45,923 bases of DNA from Desulfamplus sp. (GCA_015231705.1 JADGBC010000007.1:1-45923), one strand, 5' to 3'; counted from the first letter of the stretch, positions 18,124-28,797 are shown. Numbers and translations are program-made. The notes: generated by a model not told the origin, from the letters alone.

Positions 18124-21100
18124 TTATGACTTTAGAGATGTTTTCAATAGCCCCAATATCTCTAAAGCCTCTTTGAACTTGTATTTACCAATCAATCTGT
18201 CAAGCTCCTGAAGTTGGGAGTTGACATCCTCTGACCAGCTAAATGTGCCTGTCTCCTCCATAATATCCTTGCATGGTTTAGGCTTTTTCTTCTTTAAAAC
18301 AGGTTCAAGTTTCTGGATAAATTCGGTAAGTTGAGCCTTATCTCCCTGTTTTAATGATCCTTGATTTACAGCCTTTGCATCATCTGCCTTTACAGAGACA
18401 ACAGGGGAGAGTTTTTTAAGAATCATACGTAATGTTGTGTCAAACTGTTCTACTAAAGCCTTCAGAGTTATTTTGCCATGAAAATACACATCTTCATTTT
18501 CATCATTCGGGTAGGCAGAATCTGTCCATGAATGTTTATCTGTAGCAATACCTGATTTAAAACCTGATTTAAGAGCTGCTTCCAACTCTGCTGCTATTTT
18601 TTGTAAAACAGTTGCCCCGATTGTGCCAGAGACCCCTTTTACTGTATGGGCAAGTCTGACAGCAAGTTCCTGATCCTGTTTTTCAATCGCCTCCTGAATC
18701 TGCTGTGTAGTATTCTGATTGTCATCGTGAAATTTTTTAAGCAGGTTAATATAAAGTTTCCTGTTGCCGCTTACTCTTGAAAGACCAACATCTGTGTTGA
18801 TTCCATCTAAATAGGGGATCTCAATTTCAGCGGATGAGATCTCAATTTTCTGATTTATCTTTTTAGAGTATTCATCAGGCAGAGTACGATTTCCGGGTTG
18901 TATCCATTTTACTAATGCATTGAACATCACTGAAGGCTCTATGGGCTTTGTCACGTAGTCGTTCATGCCGATCTGAAGAACCTCTTCTCGTACTCCGCTC
19001 ATTGCGTCCGCTGTCATCGCTATTACAGGAAGCTTACTGCTCATGGCTGACAGTTCCAGATTGCGTTGAGCCTCTTCCCATCTTCTGATCTCTCTGGTTG
19101 CTGTCCGTCCGTCCATCACAGGCATCTGTAAATCCATCAGCACAACATCGTAAGGGTTATCCGCTGATGCCTTCACCATATCCACGCCAATTTGACCGTT
19201 GTTTGCTACATCAATATAAAAACCCTCATGACTCAACAGCTCAACTGCCAACTGCTGATTGATTGCATTATCCTCCACAAGAAGAATACGGGCACCTCGA
19301 ATATTGTCAAAGCCATCGGGCAGTTCAGTTTTGTTTATGCTTCTGTCAGTTTTTCTGTTCGTGGCCTTTCCAAAAACATTCATCACAGCATCAAATAAAA
19401 GAGATTGAGTTACTGGTTTAATCAAAAATCCATCAAGGCTTATCTCTTTTGTCTTCTCAACCAGATCTTCGCTGCCATGTGCTGTAACCATGACAATCCT
19501 GGGGATTCTGGTAAGGTCTGAGTCTTGCTGTATATGTCTTGAAGCCTCAATCCCGTCCATACCCGGCATCTCCCAATCCATAAACACGAGTCCATAAGGT
19601 TGCTGCTGACTTTGCTTGCTTGCAACAGTCTGGTTATCTTGCTCACTTGAAACAATTTGGGCTTCATGCTTGCCTGCAGCAGCTTGAGCTTTGATCATCT
19701 CGATAGCTTGTCTGCCTGAAGAGGCTGTATCAGCATCAAAACCTAATTGTTCAAGGTAGCTTTTCATAACCTGACGTGAGGCCTGGCTGTCATCAACTAC
19801 CAGCATTCTCATATTTTTAATATTTTCAGGCAGAACAAGAAGGTGTTTTTCAACCCTATCATGTCGTCCAAACCTGGCAGTAAACCAGAATGTGCTTCCC
19901 TCTCCCGCAATGCTGTCAACCCCAATCTCTCCGCCCATCCTCTCGGAAAGTTTTTTACTGATAGTCAGTCCAAGCCCAGTTCCGCCATATTTACGAGTAG
20001 TTGATGTATCTGCCTGCTGGAAGGATTGAAAGAGTTTGCCACGCTGCTCCTCAGTAAGCCCAATTCCTGTATCCTTGACTGCAAAGCGAATGAAAGCCGT
20101 ATTGTTATCTAATTGAAGCGGCGTGATAGATAGCGTTATTTCGCCTCTGTCTGTAAATTTTACGGCATTGTTGGCAAGATTGAGAAGAATTTGACCAAGA
20201 CGTAATGGATCTCCTGTTAACGCAGTTGGCACATCAGGATCTATTTCAAATATCAGCTCAAGACCTTTTTCATGTGCTTTAATAATTACTAAACTGCCAA
20301 GATTGTTCAATACATCACCCAAATCAAAGTCAACAGACTCTATATTGAGCTTGCCCGCCTCAATTTTAGAAAAATCAAGAATATCATTGATGATTCCAAG
20401 AAGATTTTGAGCTGAGAGATATACTTTGTTTATATAGTCTCTCTGTTTAGGGGAGAGGTCTGTCTTTAGTGATAAATGGCTCAGCCCTATAATCGCGTTC
20501 ATAGGAGTCCGTATCTCATGACTCATGTTGGCAAGAAAATCACTCTTGGCACGAGTTGCAGCCTCGGCAGAATTTTTGGCTATAAGAAGACTTGCTTTAG
20601 CAGCTTCTAACTCCTCTGTTCGCTGTAATACTTTTTCCTCTAAAGATTCAGTATATTCCTGAATTTTTGCAAACATAATATCAAAATATTTTTCAAGTAC
20701 ATTGATTTCATCACGTTCTATATTTGACTCTAATTTATAGCCTTGATCGTTCTCTGATGTAGAATCTTGCTCTTTTTGTTCAAAGTCGTGAAATACCGAT
20801 TGGCTTACCTTCTCAGTTAGTTTAACAAGCGGCTTTGTGATCTGTTTTGAAAGAAAAAGAACACCTAAAATACCAGCGATACTTGTAATAACTCCTAACA
20901 CAATAGAAATTATTATCATTGCTAAAACAGAATCATGTATATCTTTAGTAGAGGCAGCTCCTACAACATATATAGGGGCATTGGAGAGCTTTTGATAATC
21001 TACCAACATTGAACTGCACTGCATTTGAAATTTGGACTCTTCTTCAAAAGAGATTATCGAAAAATTACAATCACCCAATTTAGAGGAAGCAATCTTTTTG

Positions 21101-21852
21101 CTGGCAAAAAGAATCTGTTGATCCAACGACAGTGCCGCAAGCGTTATAAATCCACGTTTTCCAATCATCAATTTATCAAAGAATTTTTCATTTATCATTT
21201 GTAAATTGAGGACTATGACAAAAAATTTACCTGCCTGAATTATCCCATCTTCTGAAAATTGTCTGCTGATGATAAAAGCGGGGAAGTTCAATTCTGGTTC
21301 GATCTGATTCATATCAACTACAGAGGAGAATGGGGGATTACAGATTTTAATAACTGTTTGATTATACAGTTCATAATTTTTTAACTCTAATGGATTATCT
21401 TTATATACCACCTTACCATTATCAACTAATAGAATGTCTTCAATCCACAACTCTTTTGAGCGAATAGCTGTAAAAAAAGAGGATAATCCTGAAGATGAAA
21501 GTGCAGCCATTGCTGGATTATTTAAAAACACCTTAACAATTGGCTGCGTACTCCACAATTCTATTTTAGTTTCAATATCTTCATAAAATCTTTCAATATT
21601 TTCAACGCCATAATAAACATTTGATTTAAGCTGGTGATTAAGCTCCTCTTTTAAAGAACCTGCCTGATAAAAAGAGATAACAATGGTGAAAATAGAGATA
21701 ACACTAACAATCAAAGATGCAGAAAAAAATGCAAACTTGACCCCAAGAGATCGATTTTTCATAAAATTGACAACAAACCGATCTTTAATGTTCAAGCTAC
21801 CTTTCACAACTTTATTCTCCAAGAAGGCTGGTGATGAAAAGATTAAACTCAC
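18124..21852 (-). CDS. Hybrid histidine kinase (TM sensor, HAMP, HisKA, HATPase, REC, REC, Hpt)
   Basis: [92 protein letters not shown] start proposed, overlapping the upstream SBP gene. Confidence 0.93.
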   Translation of the reverse strand: MSLIFSSPAFLENKVVKGSLNIKDRFVVNFMKNRSLGVKFAFFSASLIVSVISIFTIVISFYQAGSLKEELNHQLKSNVYYGVENIERFYEDIETKIELWSTQPIVKVFLNNPAMAALSSSGLSSFFTAIRSKELWIEDILLVDNGKVVYKDNPLELKNYELYNQTVIKICNPPFSSVVDMNQIEPELNFPAFIISRQFSEDGIIQAGKFFVIVLNLQMINEKFFDKLMIGKRGFITLAALSLDQQILFASKKIASSKLGDCNFSIISFEEESKFQMQCSSMLVDYQKLSNAPIYVVGAASTKDIHDSVLAMIIISIVLGVITSIAGILGVLFLSKQITKPLVKLTEKVSQSVFHDFEQKEQDSTSENDQGYKLESNIERDEINVLEKYFDIMFAKIQEYTESLEEKVLQRTEELEAAKASLLIAKNSAEAATRAKSDFLANMSHEIRTPMNAIIGLSHLSLKTDLSPKQRDYINKVYLSAQNLLGIINDILDFSKIEAGKLNIESVDFDLGDVLNNLGSLVIIKAHEKGLELIFEIDPDVPTALTGDPLRLGQILLNLANNAVKFTDRGEITLSITPLQLDNNTAFIRFAVKDTGIGLTEEQRGKLFQSFQQADTSTTRKYGGTGLGLTISKKLSERMGGEIGVDSIAGEGSTFWFTARFGRHDRVEKHLLVLPENIKNMRMLVVDDSQASRQVMKSYLEQLGFDADTASSGRQAIEMIKAQAAAGKHEAQIVSSEQDNQTVASKQSQQQPYGLVFMDWEMPGMDGIEASRHIQQDSDLTRIPRIVMVTAHGSEDLVEKTKEISLDGFLIKPVTQSLLFDAVMNVFGKATNRKTDRSINKTELPDGFDNIRGARILLVEDNAINQQLAVELLSHEGFYIDVANNGQIGVDMVKASADNPYDVVLMDLQMPVMDGRTATREIRRWEEAQRNLELSAMSSKLPVIAMTADAMSGVREEVLQIGMNDYVTKPIEPSVMFNALVKWIQPGNRTLPDEYSKKINQKIEISSAEIEIPYLDGINTDVGLSRVSGNRKLYINLLKKFHDDNQNTTQQIQEAIEKQDQELAVRLAHTVKGVSGTIGATVLQKIAAELEAALKSGFKSGIATDKHSWTDSAYPNDENEDVYFHGKITLKALVEQFDTTLRMILKKLSPVVSVKADDAKAVNQGSLKQGDKAQLTEFIQKLEPVLKKKKPKPCKDIMEETGTFSWSEDVNSQLQELDRLIGKYKFKEALEILGLLKTSLKS

Positions 21853-22654
21853 TAAGAGATATGCCGACCTTCTCTTTCCAGATTAGATCAAACTTGGAAT
21901 TTAGCTTGCGTTGAGAATCAAAAAATATTTTTGCAGCTTCAATCAACTCTTTATCATCTTTTCTAAATCCCCATCCTACCTGATTGACAGGACCAACAAA
22001 AAATCCAACCATTGAGTTTTTAACCTTGTTCCGTGTCCAGTTCAGTGCCCCGTCAGCTCCGATAATTGTAAAATCCACAGTTTTGCTATCCACTGCATTC
22101 ATGCTCTCATCAGTTGACATCAAGGTAATCAGAATAGGTTTGTCGCTAAAATCTTTTTTATTTTTCTCTTCCATCCATGTGTGGTAGCTTGTGCCTTTCA
22201 TCACAGCCGCCCGTTTCCCTTTAAGATCAACTTCGCTTTTGATATTATTCTGATTATCTTTGTTGATAACTACAGTCATACGGGTTTTAAAAAGTGCTGC
22301 AAAATCCATTTTTTTCATACGCCATTCATTTATGACAATATCATTAGGATAGCAATCGCACTCTCCTGTCTCCATAAGATAAGGTGTATAGACGGCTTCT
22401 TTGTCCACCACACCATCTTTGTTATAGAAAAGGTTATCCCATGCCTCTAATTTTTTCACATTTGCCTTAACTCCCAAACTTTCTGCAAATGCAGTTCCTG
22501 TTCTTGTGTAAAGCTCATAGCTTGATCCAGCTACACATAATCTTAACTCTCCTGATTTCTTTATCTCTTCTAAAGAACGTGCATAAGTTGATGCAATGCT
22601 CAAATGAAAAAAACACAAACAAATAATCGTAATCCACAGCTTTTTTGTAATCAT
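21812..22654 (-). CDS. Periplasmic substrate-binding protein (SBP_bac_3)
   Basis: Signal peptide, [46 protein letters not shown]; end overlaps the start of the hybrid kinase. Confidence 0.88.
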   Translation of the reverse strand: MITKKLWITIICLCFFHLSIASTYARSLEEIKKSGELRLCVAGSSYELYTRTGTAFAESLGVKANVKKLEAWDNLFYNKDGVVDKEAVYTPYLMETGECDCYPNDIVINEWRMKKMDFAALFKTRMTVVINKDNQNNIKSEVDLKGKRAAVMKGTSYHTWMEEKNKKDFSDKPILITLMSTDESMNAVDSKTVDFTIIGADGALNWTRNKVKNSMVGFFVGPVNQVGWGFRKDDKELIEAAKIFFDSQRKLNSKFDLIWKEKVGISLSEFNLFITSLLGE

Positions 22655-22781
22655 AATAGTTATCTCCTTTATTAGTTGTTAAGTTATGAACGTAATGAGA
22701 TATTAGGTCATATAAATTTAATTCAATATAGATTTGACAACTTTTTAAAAGTTGTCAAATCGTTCACCCCTATTTTTAATT

Positions 22782-23000
22782 TCACATACCCCAAACCGTT
22801 ATTGTCTTACCTTTATAACTTTCTGTTTTGCAAAAGAGTTTATCTTCCCACATTTTTAAGCCGGCTCTATCAAAAATAACAAGATGCCCTTCATTACACC
22901 CGCATTTGTCCATGTATTTATAGGTCTGTTCAAGACCGTCTGATATTGTCTTTTCAAGAGATTTATGCAAAATTTTCAGTTCTATTATCTCTTTTTGAAC
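22782..23000 (-). pseudogene. C-terminal fragment of a second AAA/PD-(D/E)XK protein
   Basis: VQKEIIELKILHKSLEKTISDGLEQTYKYMDKCGCNEGHLVIFDRAGLKMWEDKLFCKTESYKGKTITVWGM closely matches the C-terminus of 16351..18018; the ATPase part is absent. Confidence 0.88.
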
Positions 23001-23106
23001 TCTTTGGCAGGTCAGTTTTGGTGTTATCTCTTCATTGTTCACCTCTCCTTTGTGGACAATGCTTTTTCTTAAGTCAACAGCATTGGGCCATAAGGGGATA
23101 TACGGG

Positions 23107-24120
23107 ATGAAAAAAAAGATATTCTTTATATGCGGCTCCATGAATCAGACCACCCAGATGCATCAGATCTCAAGGCACCTTGGCGATTATGACCATGCGT
23201 TCTCGCCTTTCTACGTCAACGGATTTGACGAGTTTCTCAGAAAACTCGGAATGATCGAATTCACCATTGCCGGAAACAAACTGACCAACCGTTGCCGAGA
23301 CTATCTTCATGCCCAGGGTCTGCCCATAGACGAAAAAGGAAAACAAGGAGCAAAAGAGGAAAAAGGAGGAAAAGAAGAACAGGGAAAAAATCGACCTTAC
23401 GACCTGGTGGTGACCTGCTCAGATGTCTATTTGCAGAAGAACATCAAAGGCAACCGGATTGTGCTGGTTCAAGAAGGAATTACAGACCCGGAATCTTTCA
23501 TGTTTCATCTTGTGAACAAATTCCGATTTCTTCCGCTCTGGTTTGCGGGCAATGCATTGACCGGTCTCAGTGATGCATACGAGGTGTTCTGTGTTGCAAG
23601 TGAAGGGTATCGGGACTTTTTTATAAAAAAAGGGGTTCGTTCTGAAAAAATTGTTGTCACGGGGATACCCAATTTTGACAAATGCAGTCAATACAGCAGC
23701 AACACCTTTCCACACAGGAACTTTGTGCTGGCCTGTACATCTGCACTGAGAGAGACCCTTCAGTTCGAAAACCGCAGGGCATTTATCCGAAAAGCCGTTG
23801 AAATCGCAGGTTCACGGCAGCTTATTTTCAAGCTTCACCCGAGCGAAAAAGTCAGGCGTGCCACCCGGGAAATAAACAAGTATGCACCCGGTGCCATGGT
23901 GTTTTCTTGCGGCAACGCAGAAGAGATGATAGCAAACTGTGATGTTCTGATTACCAGGTTTTCTTCGACAGCTCTTGTCGGACTTGCCCTGGGAAAGGAG
24001 ACCCACTCAGACTTCAATATGGAAGAAATGCGTCGATTGACGCCTGTACAGAACGGTTCGGCTGCACTGAATATCGCCAGTGTCTGCCGCCGGCTTCTTG
24101 AAAGGAAGGCTTTATGTTAA
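23107..24120 (+). CDS. Glycosyl-/glycerophospho-transferase-like protein
   Basis: Likely start MKKKIFFICGSMNQTTQMHQISRHL; IVVTGIPNFDKC and RQLIFKLHPSEKVRRATREINKYAPGAMVFSCGNAEEMIANCDVLITRFSSTALVGLALGK resemble the C-terminal half of CDP-glycerol or GT-B type transferases. Confidence 0.5.
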   Translation: MKKKIFFICGSMNQTTQMHQISRHLGDYDHAFSPFYVNGFDEFLRKLGMIEFTIAGNKLTNRCRDYLHAQGLPIDEKGKQGAKEEKGGKEEQGKNRPYDLVVTCSDVYLQKNIKGNRIVLVQEGITDPESFMFHLVNKFRFLPLWFAGNALTGLSDAYEVFCVASEGYRDFFIKKGVRSEKIVVTGIPNFDKCSQYSSNTFPHRNFVLACTSALRETLQFENRRAFIRKAVEIAGSRQLIFKLHPSEKVRRATREINKYAPGAMVFSCGNAEEMIANCDVLITRFSSTALVGLALGKETHSDFNMEEMRRLTPVQNGSAALNIASVCRRLLERKALC

Positions 24121-24165
24121 ATCAATTCCAAATCAATTCATTGATAAAGGGATAAAGGAGGACAC

Positions 24166-25422
24166 ATGTTAAATCAATTCATTGATATTGCCACTCAAAA
24201 ATTACGTGCCAAACGTATGGAATATTTTGGAAAGCACCCGGACGTATATACAAAAGCATATGCATATACCCGGTCAAATCTGGTAAAGGCATTGGGATAT
24301 TATCCGTATTATCCAAAAATTGAAAAAGCCAATGCCACTGAAGTAACCATTGACGGACGACAGATAACCATGCTGGGGTCGAATAATTATCTTGGACTCA
24401 CCAATCACCCCAAAGTGATTGAAGCAGGTGTGAAAGCGTTACAAGAATATGGTTCTGGATTGACCGGCAGCCGTTTGCTGAACGGGAATATCCTTTTGCA
24501 CGATCAATTGGAAGAAGAGCTGGCTGACTTTGTTGGCATGAAAAACGCACTGGTGTTTTCCACCGGATTTGGTACCAATTTAGGAACTATCTCTACGATC
24601 TGCGGCCCTGATGATTTGGTTTTCAGTGATGAATATAACCATGCCTCCATTGTAGATGGTATCCGTTTTTCCGGTGCACGAAAATGTAAATACAGACACA
24701 ACGACATGCAGGATTTAGAAGAAAAGCTGGCATTTGCAGACCCCAAATACGCCAGGTTCATTGTGACAGATGGAATCTTCAGCATGGAGGGAGATATTGC
24801 AAAATTAGATGAACTGGTCACCTTGTCTAAAAAATATCCGTCACGACTGATGGTTGATGATGCACACTCTTTTGGGGTTTTAGGCCCCAATGGCGATGGA
24901 ACTGCCGCACATTTCGGTGTCACCGAAGATATGGATCTTATTATGGGGACATTCAGCAAATCACTGGGGTGTGTCGGCGGATTTATTGCCGGTGAAAAAA
25001 TGGTCATCGAATATTTAAAGCATCATTGCCGTACAATGATCTTTACGGCAGCCCTGCCGCCTTCCAATGTGGCCTCAGTTATGGCTGCATTAGGAATTAT
25101 CAAGGCAGAACCGGAACGCCGTGAACGTGTGATGGAAAATGCCCAGTTTATGCGGAACGGTCTAAAATCATTGGGGTTTGATGTTGGTGAAAGTACTACC
25201 CCGATCATTCCCATCGTTATCGGTAAAGATCTCAAGACCTTTCAGGTATGGAAAGAGCTTATGGATGCGGGTGTTTACACAAATCCCATTATTTCACCGG
25301 CTGTACCTCAAGGCAGAGCTCTGTTGCGTACCAGTTACATGGCAACCCACACGCACAAACAATTGGAATTTTGTCTTGATATGTTTGAAAAAGTCGGAAA
25401 AAAAGCCCGTATTATCAGTTGA
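24166..25422 (+). CDS. Alpha-oxoamine synthase family PLP enzyme, serine palmitoyltransferase-like
   Basis: YYPYYPKIEKANATEVTIDGRQITMLGSNNYLGLTNHPKVIEAG, DDAHSFGVLGPNG, GTFSKSLGCVGGF (PLP Lys); RBS AAAGGAGGACAC. Confidence 0.88.
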   Translation: MLNQFIDIATQKLRAKRMEYFGKHPDVYTKAYAYTRSNLVKALGYYPYYPKIEKANATEVTIDGRQITMLGSNNYLGLTNHPKVIEAGVKALQEYGSGLTGSRLLNGNILLHDQLEEELADFVGMKNALVFSTGFGTNLGTISTICGPDDLVFSDEYNHASIVDGIRFSGARKCKYRHNDMQDLEEKLAFADPKYARFIVTDGIFSMEGDIAKLDELVTLSKKYPSRLMVDDAHSFGVLGPNGDGTAAHFGVTEDMDLIMGTFSKSLGCVGGFIAGEKMVIEYLKHHCRTMIFTAALPPSNVASVMAALGIIKAEPERRERVMENAQFMRNGLKSLGFDVGESTTPIIPIVIGKDLKTFQVWKELMDAGVYTNPIISPAVPQGRALLRTSYMATHTHKQLEFCLDMFEKVGKKARIIS

Positions 25423-25473
25423 ACCCAAATGATTTTTTAAAAAATCCGCACAGCAGCGAATGCTATATTTTGG

Positions 25474-26316
25474 TTGAAAGGAGAGACTGTGAAAAATAAG
25501 ATGGCATCATCAAAGGTTGTATTGATTACCGGTGCATCTTCCGGTATCGGCAAATGCACGGCAGAGTATCTGGCCACAAAAGGATATACGGTGTATGGCA
25601 CATCCCGCCATCCGGAATCCTGTCCGGAAATAAAAAATGGTTTCATGATAAAAATGGATGTCCGTGATACTGCCTCTGTTAAAGAAGCAATTGCACATAT
25701 TATCGAAAAAGAGGGACATATTGATGCACTGGTAAATAATGCGGGGGTTGGCATTGGCGGTGCCATTGAAGACACCTCTACGGACATGGTTAAATCGCTG
25801 TTTGACACCAATTTTTTTGGTATCTGCCGTGTATTGCAGGAAGTGCTGCCGGTCATGAAGCGGCAGTCCGAAGGACTCATCATCAACATGAGTTCCATCG
25901 GGGGCATGATCGGACTTCCCTTTCAAGGGATATACTCTGCATCCAAATTTGCTGTGGAAGGATTCTCAGAAGCCTTATATAAGGAATTATTCTCAACAGG
26001 CATAAAAGTAGTACTGATCGAGCCCGGGGATTTTAAAACTGAATTTACCGCAAACCGCCAAAATATTAAGACAGAAAAGAATAAAGATGATTTCCAGCAC
26101 GCTTTGAATGTCATTGAGCACGATGAGCAAAACGGTCAGCCCCCGCTGAAAATTGCCTGTCTCATCGAAAAGATCATCAACACCCCCAAACCCCGATTGC
26201 GTTATGCGGTGGGTGCGTTTGACCAGAAATTATCCCTGTTTTTAAAGAGAATATTGCCGAACCGATTGTTTGATCAGATAGTTATGTCGTATTATAAAAT
26301 GAATACATTTAAATAA
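25474..26316 (+). CDS. Short-chain dehydrogenase/reductase
   Basis: VVLITGASSGIGKCTAEYLA (TGxxxGIG), LVNNAGVG, YSASKFAVEGFSEAL (YxxxK); starts a few bp into the listed frame at MKGETVKNKMASSK. Confidence 0.93.
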   Translation: MKGETVKNKMASSKVVLITGASSGIGKCTAEYLATKGYTVYGTSRHPESCPEIKNGFMIKMDVRDTASVKEAIAHIIEKEGHIDALVNNAGVGIGGAIEDTSTDMVKSLFDTNFFGICRVLQEVLPVMKRQSEGLIINMSSIGGMIGLPFQGIYSASKFAVEGFSEALYKELFSTGIKVVLIEPGDFKTEFTANRQNIKTEKNKDDFQHALNVIEHDEQNGQPPLKIACLIEKIINTPKPRLRYAVGAFDQKLSLFLKRILPNRLFDQIVMSYYKMNTFK

Positions 26317-26391
26317 CTGCCATGCCCTGATGGGCACAACTAAAAATGAAAGTCTTAGAATGACAGCTATCTCAAGAGACTTTCACATAAA
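26314..26391 (-). repeat. Two-hairpin REP-like repeat family B, copy a
   Basis: Reverse complement ATTTTATGTGAAAGTCTCTTGAGATAGCTGTCATTCTAAGACTTTCATTTTTAGTTGTGCCCATCAGGGCATGGCAGTTAT. Confidence 0.9.
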
Positions 26392-26420
26392 ATACAAACC
26401 AATTTTCAAAGGAGCCAACA

Positions 26421-26531
26421 ATGGATTGTAAAACAATGTTCATCATTATCAGCTTGCTTGTTACGACCCTTTTCTTTGTGCCTTCTCTCACTGTTTTGAG
26501 TTATGAATGTTTAATTTTATATGACGGATAA
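26421..26531 (+). CDS. 36-aa hydrophobic single-TM peptide (unlisted smORF)
   Basis: AAAGGAGCCAACAATG start; MDCKTMFIIISLLVTTLFFVPSLTVLSYECLILYDG*; followed at once by a rho-independent terminator. Confidence 0.6.
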   Translation: MDCKTMFIIISLLVTTLFFVPSLTVLSYECLILYDG

Positions 26532-26573
26532 GAGCATATATGGCCACTGGTTATATATGCTCTTTTTTATATG
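26529..26573 (+). terminator. Terminator of the 36-aa smORF
   Basis: AAGAGCATATATGGCCACTGGTTATATATGCTCTTTTTTAT. Confidence 0.8.
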
Positions 26574-26713
26574 ATTTTTAATGACAGTCCCAGAAATGAT
26601 TTTTCAATTGATTATCCTTAAAAATCAGGATTATATCTGAACCAACCGTGAATATTAAAAACCCGGCACAAAGAATGCATTTATAAAAATAGTTAACATC
26701 GGCTAACGCTGAT

Positions 26714-26794
26714 ATTTTATGTGAAAGTCTTTTAAAATAGCTGTGATCATGAGACTTTCATTCTTCGTTGTGCCCATCAGGGCATGGCCGTTAT
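26714..26794 (+). repeat. REP-like repeat family B, copy b (inverted relative to copy a)
   Basis: ATTTTATGTGAAAGTCTTTTAAAATAGCTGTGATCATGAGACTTTCATTCTTCGTTGTGCCCATCAGGGCATGGCCGTTAT. Confidence 0.92.
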
Positions 26795-26833
26795 TTAAAT
26801 GCAAAACAGCAATTGAGATGGAGGAAGCGTGTT

Positions 26834-27247
26834 ATGAAAAAGTCCGGCATGAAACAACTGGCATTTATTTTTTTGGGGCTATTGATGTTGTCTGGAGTCT
26901 TGGCAACTGGTGCATTGGCATCTACCGCATATTATGTATCTGATAGTAATGGAGGTACCTATTATTTTGGTCAGCGAGACTGGGTCTATACAAATAACAA
27001 TGATATTACATGGAGAGTTTATTATTTTGATAAAAGTGACTACTTGTCCTACGGTCTCATAACTTTCAATATAAATTCCGGTCTGCTATCAATAAAAATA
27101 TTTGAAGATGCACGATATACCGGCTACTCTCTTGAGGTAAATCCAGTCAATTTTTACGGATACAATGAAAGGGTTAGCGGATATTATATCGATCGTTCGG
27201 GAACAGCATATAAACAAACAATTTCTGTTGGTAATTTTCAGGAATAA
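26834..27247 (+). CDS. Small secreted protein of unknown function
   Basis: RBS GAGGAAG, ATG at 26834, signal peptide MKKSGMKQLAFIFLGLLMLSGVLATGALA, then a Tyr-rich mature region. Confidence 0.75.
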   Translation: MKKSGMKQLAFIFLGLLMLSGVLATGALASTAYYVSDSNGGTYYFGQRDWVYTNNNDITWRVYYFDKSDYLSYGLITFNINSGLLSIKIFEDARYTGYSLEVNPVNFYGYNERVSGYYIDRSGTAYKQTISVGNFQE

Positions 27248-27360
27248 CAGAAAATAATGTCCTGATTGCAACCAACAGATTGTGGATGTTTTGTTTTCAA
27301 TCAAAATAATAGGGGTTCAAAATTTGAACCCCTACCCGCTAATACAGATCATTTCGAGCG

Positions 27361-27430
27361 GCCTTTGAATGTCATTGAGTGCGATGAACAAAACGGTCAG
27401 CCCCCCCCTGAAAATTGCATGCCTCATTGC
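27361..27430 (+). pseudogene. Fragment duplicated from the SDR gene (25474..26316)
   Basis: CTTTGAATGTCATTGAGTGCGATGAACAAAACGGTCAGCCCCCCCCTGAAAATTGCATGCCTCAT versus CTTTGAATGTCATTGAGCACGATGAGCAAAACGGTCAGCCCCCGCTGAAAATTGCCTGTCTCAT (~26102-26165). Confidence 0.85.
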
Positions 27431-27474
27431 CTGACAAAACAGTTACGGAAGAAAGGTTATATGTGACCGTTATA

Positions 27475-28704
27475 TCACATGTATCCGGAATCTTTGCCCG
27501 GGGCATAACCCGTCATTCCTGTCATGAACCGGACCAGGCCATAGCATAGCCAACTAACCATTCGCAGCCAAATGGGTTGTTCTTTCCATCTATTGGGTTG
27601 GATCTGACGTGCCCCGGTAGCCATAGACTTCTCCAGGCTGCATTTCAAGGTTTCGGCAAAATTTTTATCATCAACAACAACGTTTGCCTCAAGTGCAAGC
27701 AGCAGGCTGAATGGGTCAAGATTCGAGGATCCCACTGTAGACCATTGTTCATCGATCACAGCAACTTTGGCGTGCATGAGGCTCTTGTGATATTCATGGA
27801 TTTCTATCCCGGCATCCAGAAAACTGCCGTACAGGGCTTTCGAGGCATAATACAATAGTCGATAGTCCACCTTTCCCTGCAAGAGTAAAACCACCCTGAC
27901 ACCACGCCCGGCTGCGTCCATAAGTGCATGACGAAACTTTAATCCAGGAAAAAAATAGGCATTTGCCATGATGATTTCCAATTGTGATTGTTCAATCGCC
28001 TGCAAATAGGCATCTTCGATATCACGTCGATGTAGGATATTATTGCGCACCAGAAAAGCTGCGTGCATGCTGCCCCTGGATTTGGGAAAAGGAGATTGCC
28101 GATCTCTATCGTGCTTGTCTCTGTCCCTGCCCCAGGTACTGAAACGGGACCAGGTATTAAAACGGGACCGGGTCACCTGCGACCACAACCTACGGGTGGA
28201 CGCAAGAATATCTCCGACCAGCGGCCCTTCCACATGTAGAGCGTAGTCATACCGAGACGAGGTTTGATCGGGAGTCTCAAAATCATCGATAATATTAATG
28301 CCTCCCACGAATGCAGAACTCTGATCTACAATGACAATTTTCCGGTGCAATCGACGCAGCCTCCGGCGCCGAAGAGTCAAGGGAGATATCTTGGGCCGGA
28401 ACTTCATCACCATCACACCTGCCGCATTAAGGTCAGCGACCATGGCTTCCGGCAGATTTTCCGAACCGAATCCATCAATCAGCACACGAGTACTCACACC
28501 GCGCAAGGCTGCCCTCCTGAGTGCTTCTGCAATACGTCGTCCGATGGCATCATTTTTAAAAATATAGCTTATTAGATAAATCTCATGCTCTGCCCTGTCC
28601 AGTGCCGCTTCCATGACCGGGAAATACGTTTCACCGTTCTGCAGCAGTGTGATCTGATTGTCAGGAACAAACCGAGTCCCGGCCATATTGTCCTTTCTAC
28701 CCAT
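27475..28704 (-). CDS. Phospholipase D-like cardiolipin synthase
   Basis: Two HKD motifs: LHRKIVIVDQSSAFVGGINI and LMHAKVAVIDEQWSTVGSSNLDPFS. Confidence 0.92.
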   Translation of the reverse strand: MGRKDNMAGTRFVPDNQITLLQNGETYFPVMEAALDRAEHEIYLISYIFKNDAIGRRIAEALRRAALRGVSTRVLIDGFGSENLPEAMVADLNAAGVMVMKFRPKISPLTLRRRRLRRLHRKIVIVDQSSAFVGGINIIDDFETPDQTSSRYDYALHVEGPLVGDILASTRRLWSQVTRSRFNTWSRFSTWGRDRDKHDRDRQSPFPKSRGSMHAAFLVRNNILHRRDIEDAYLQAIEQSQLEIIMANAYFFPGLKFRHALMDAAGRGVRVVLLLQGKVDYRLLYYASKALYGSFLDAGIEIHEYHKSLMHAKVAVIDEQWSTVGSSNLDPFSLLLALEANVVVDDKNFAETLKCSLEKSMATGARQIQPNRWKEQPIWLRMVSWLCYGLVRFMTGMTGYAPGKDSGYM

Positions 28705-28797
28705 TAAAGGTACTCATATATTTTTCTATTTTTTATATACTCTTAAATTTCCAAGTAGTTACATATACTCATTATTGTCAGACCTATTTTTTAAAAT

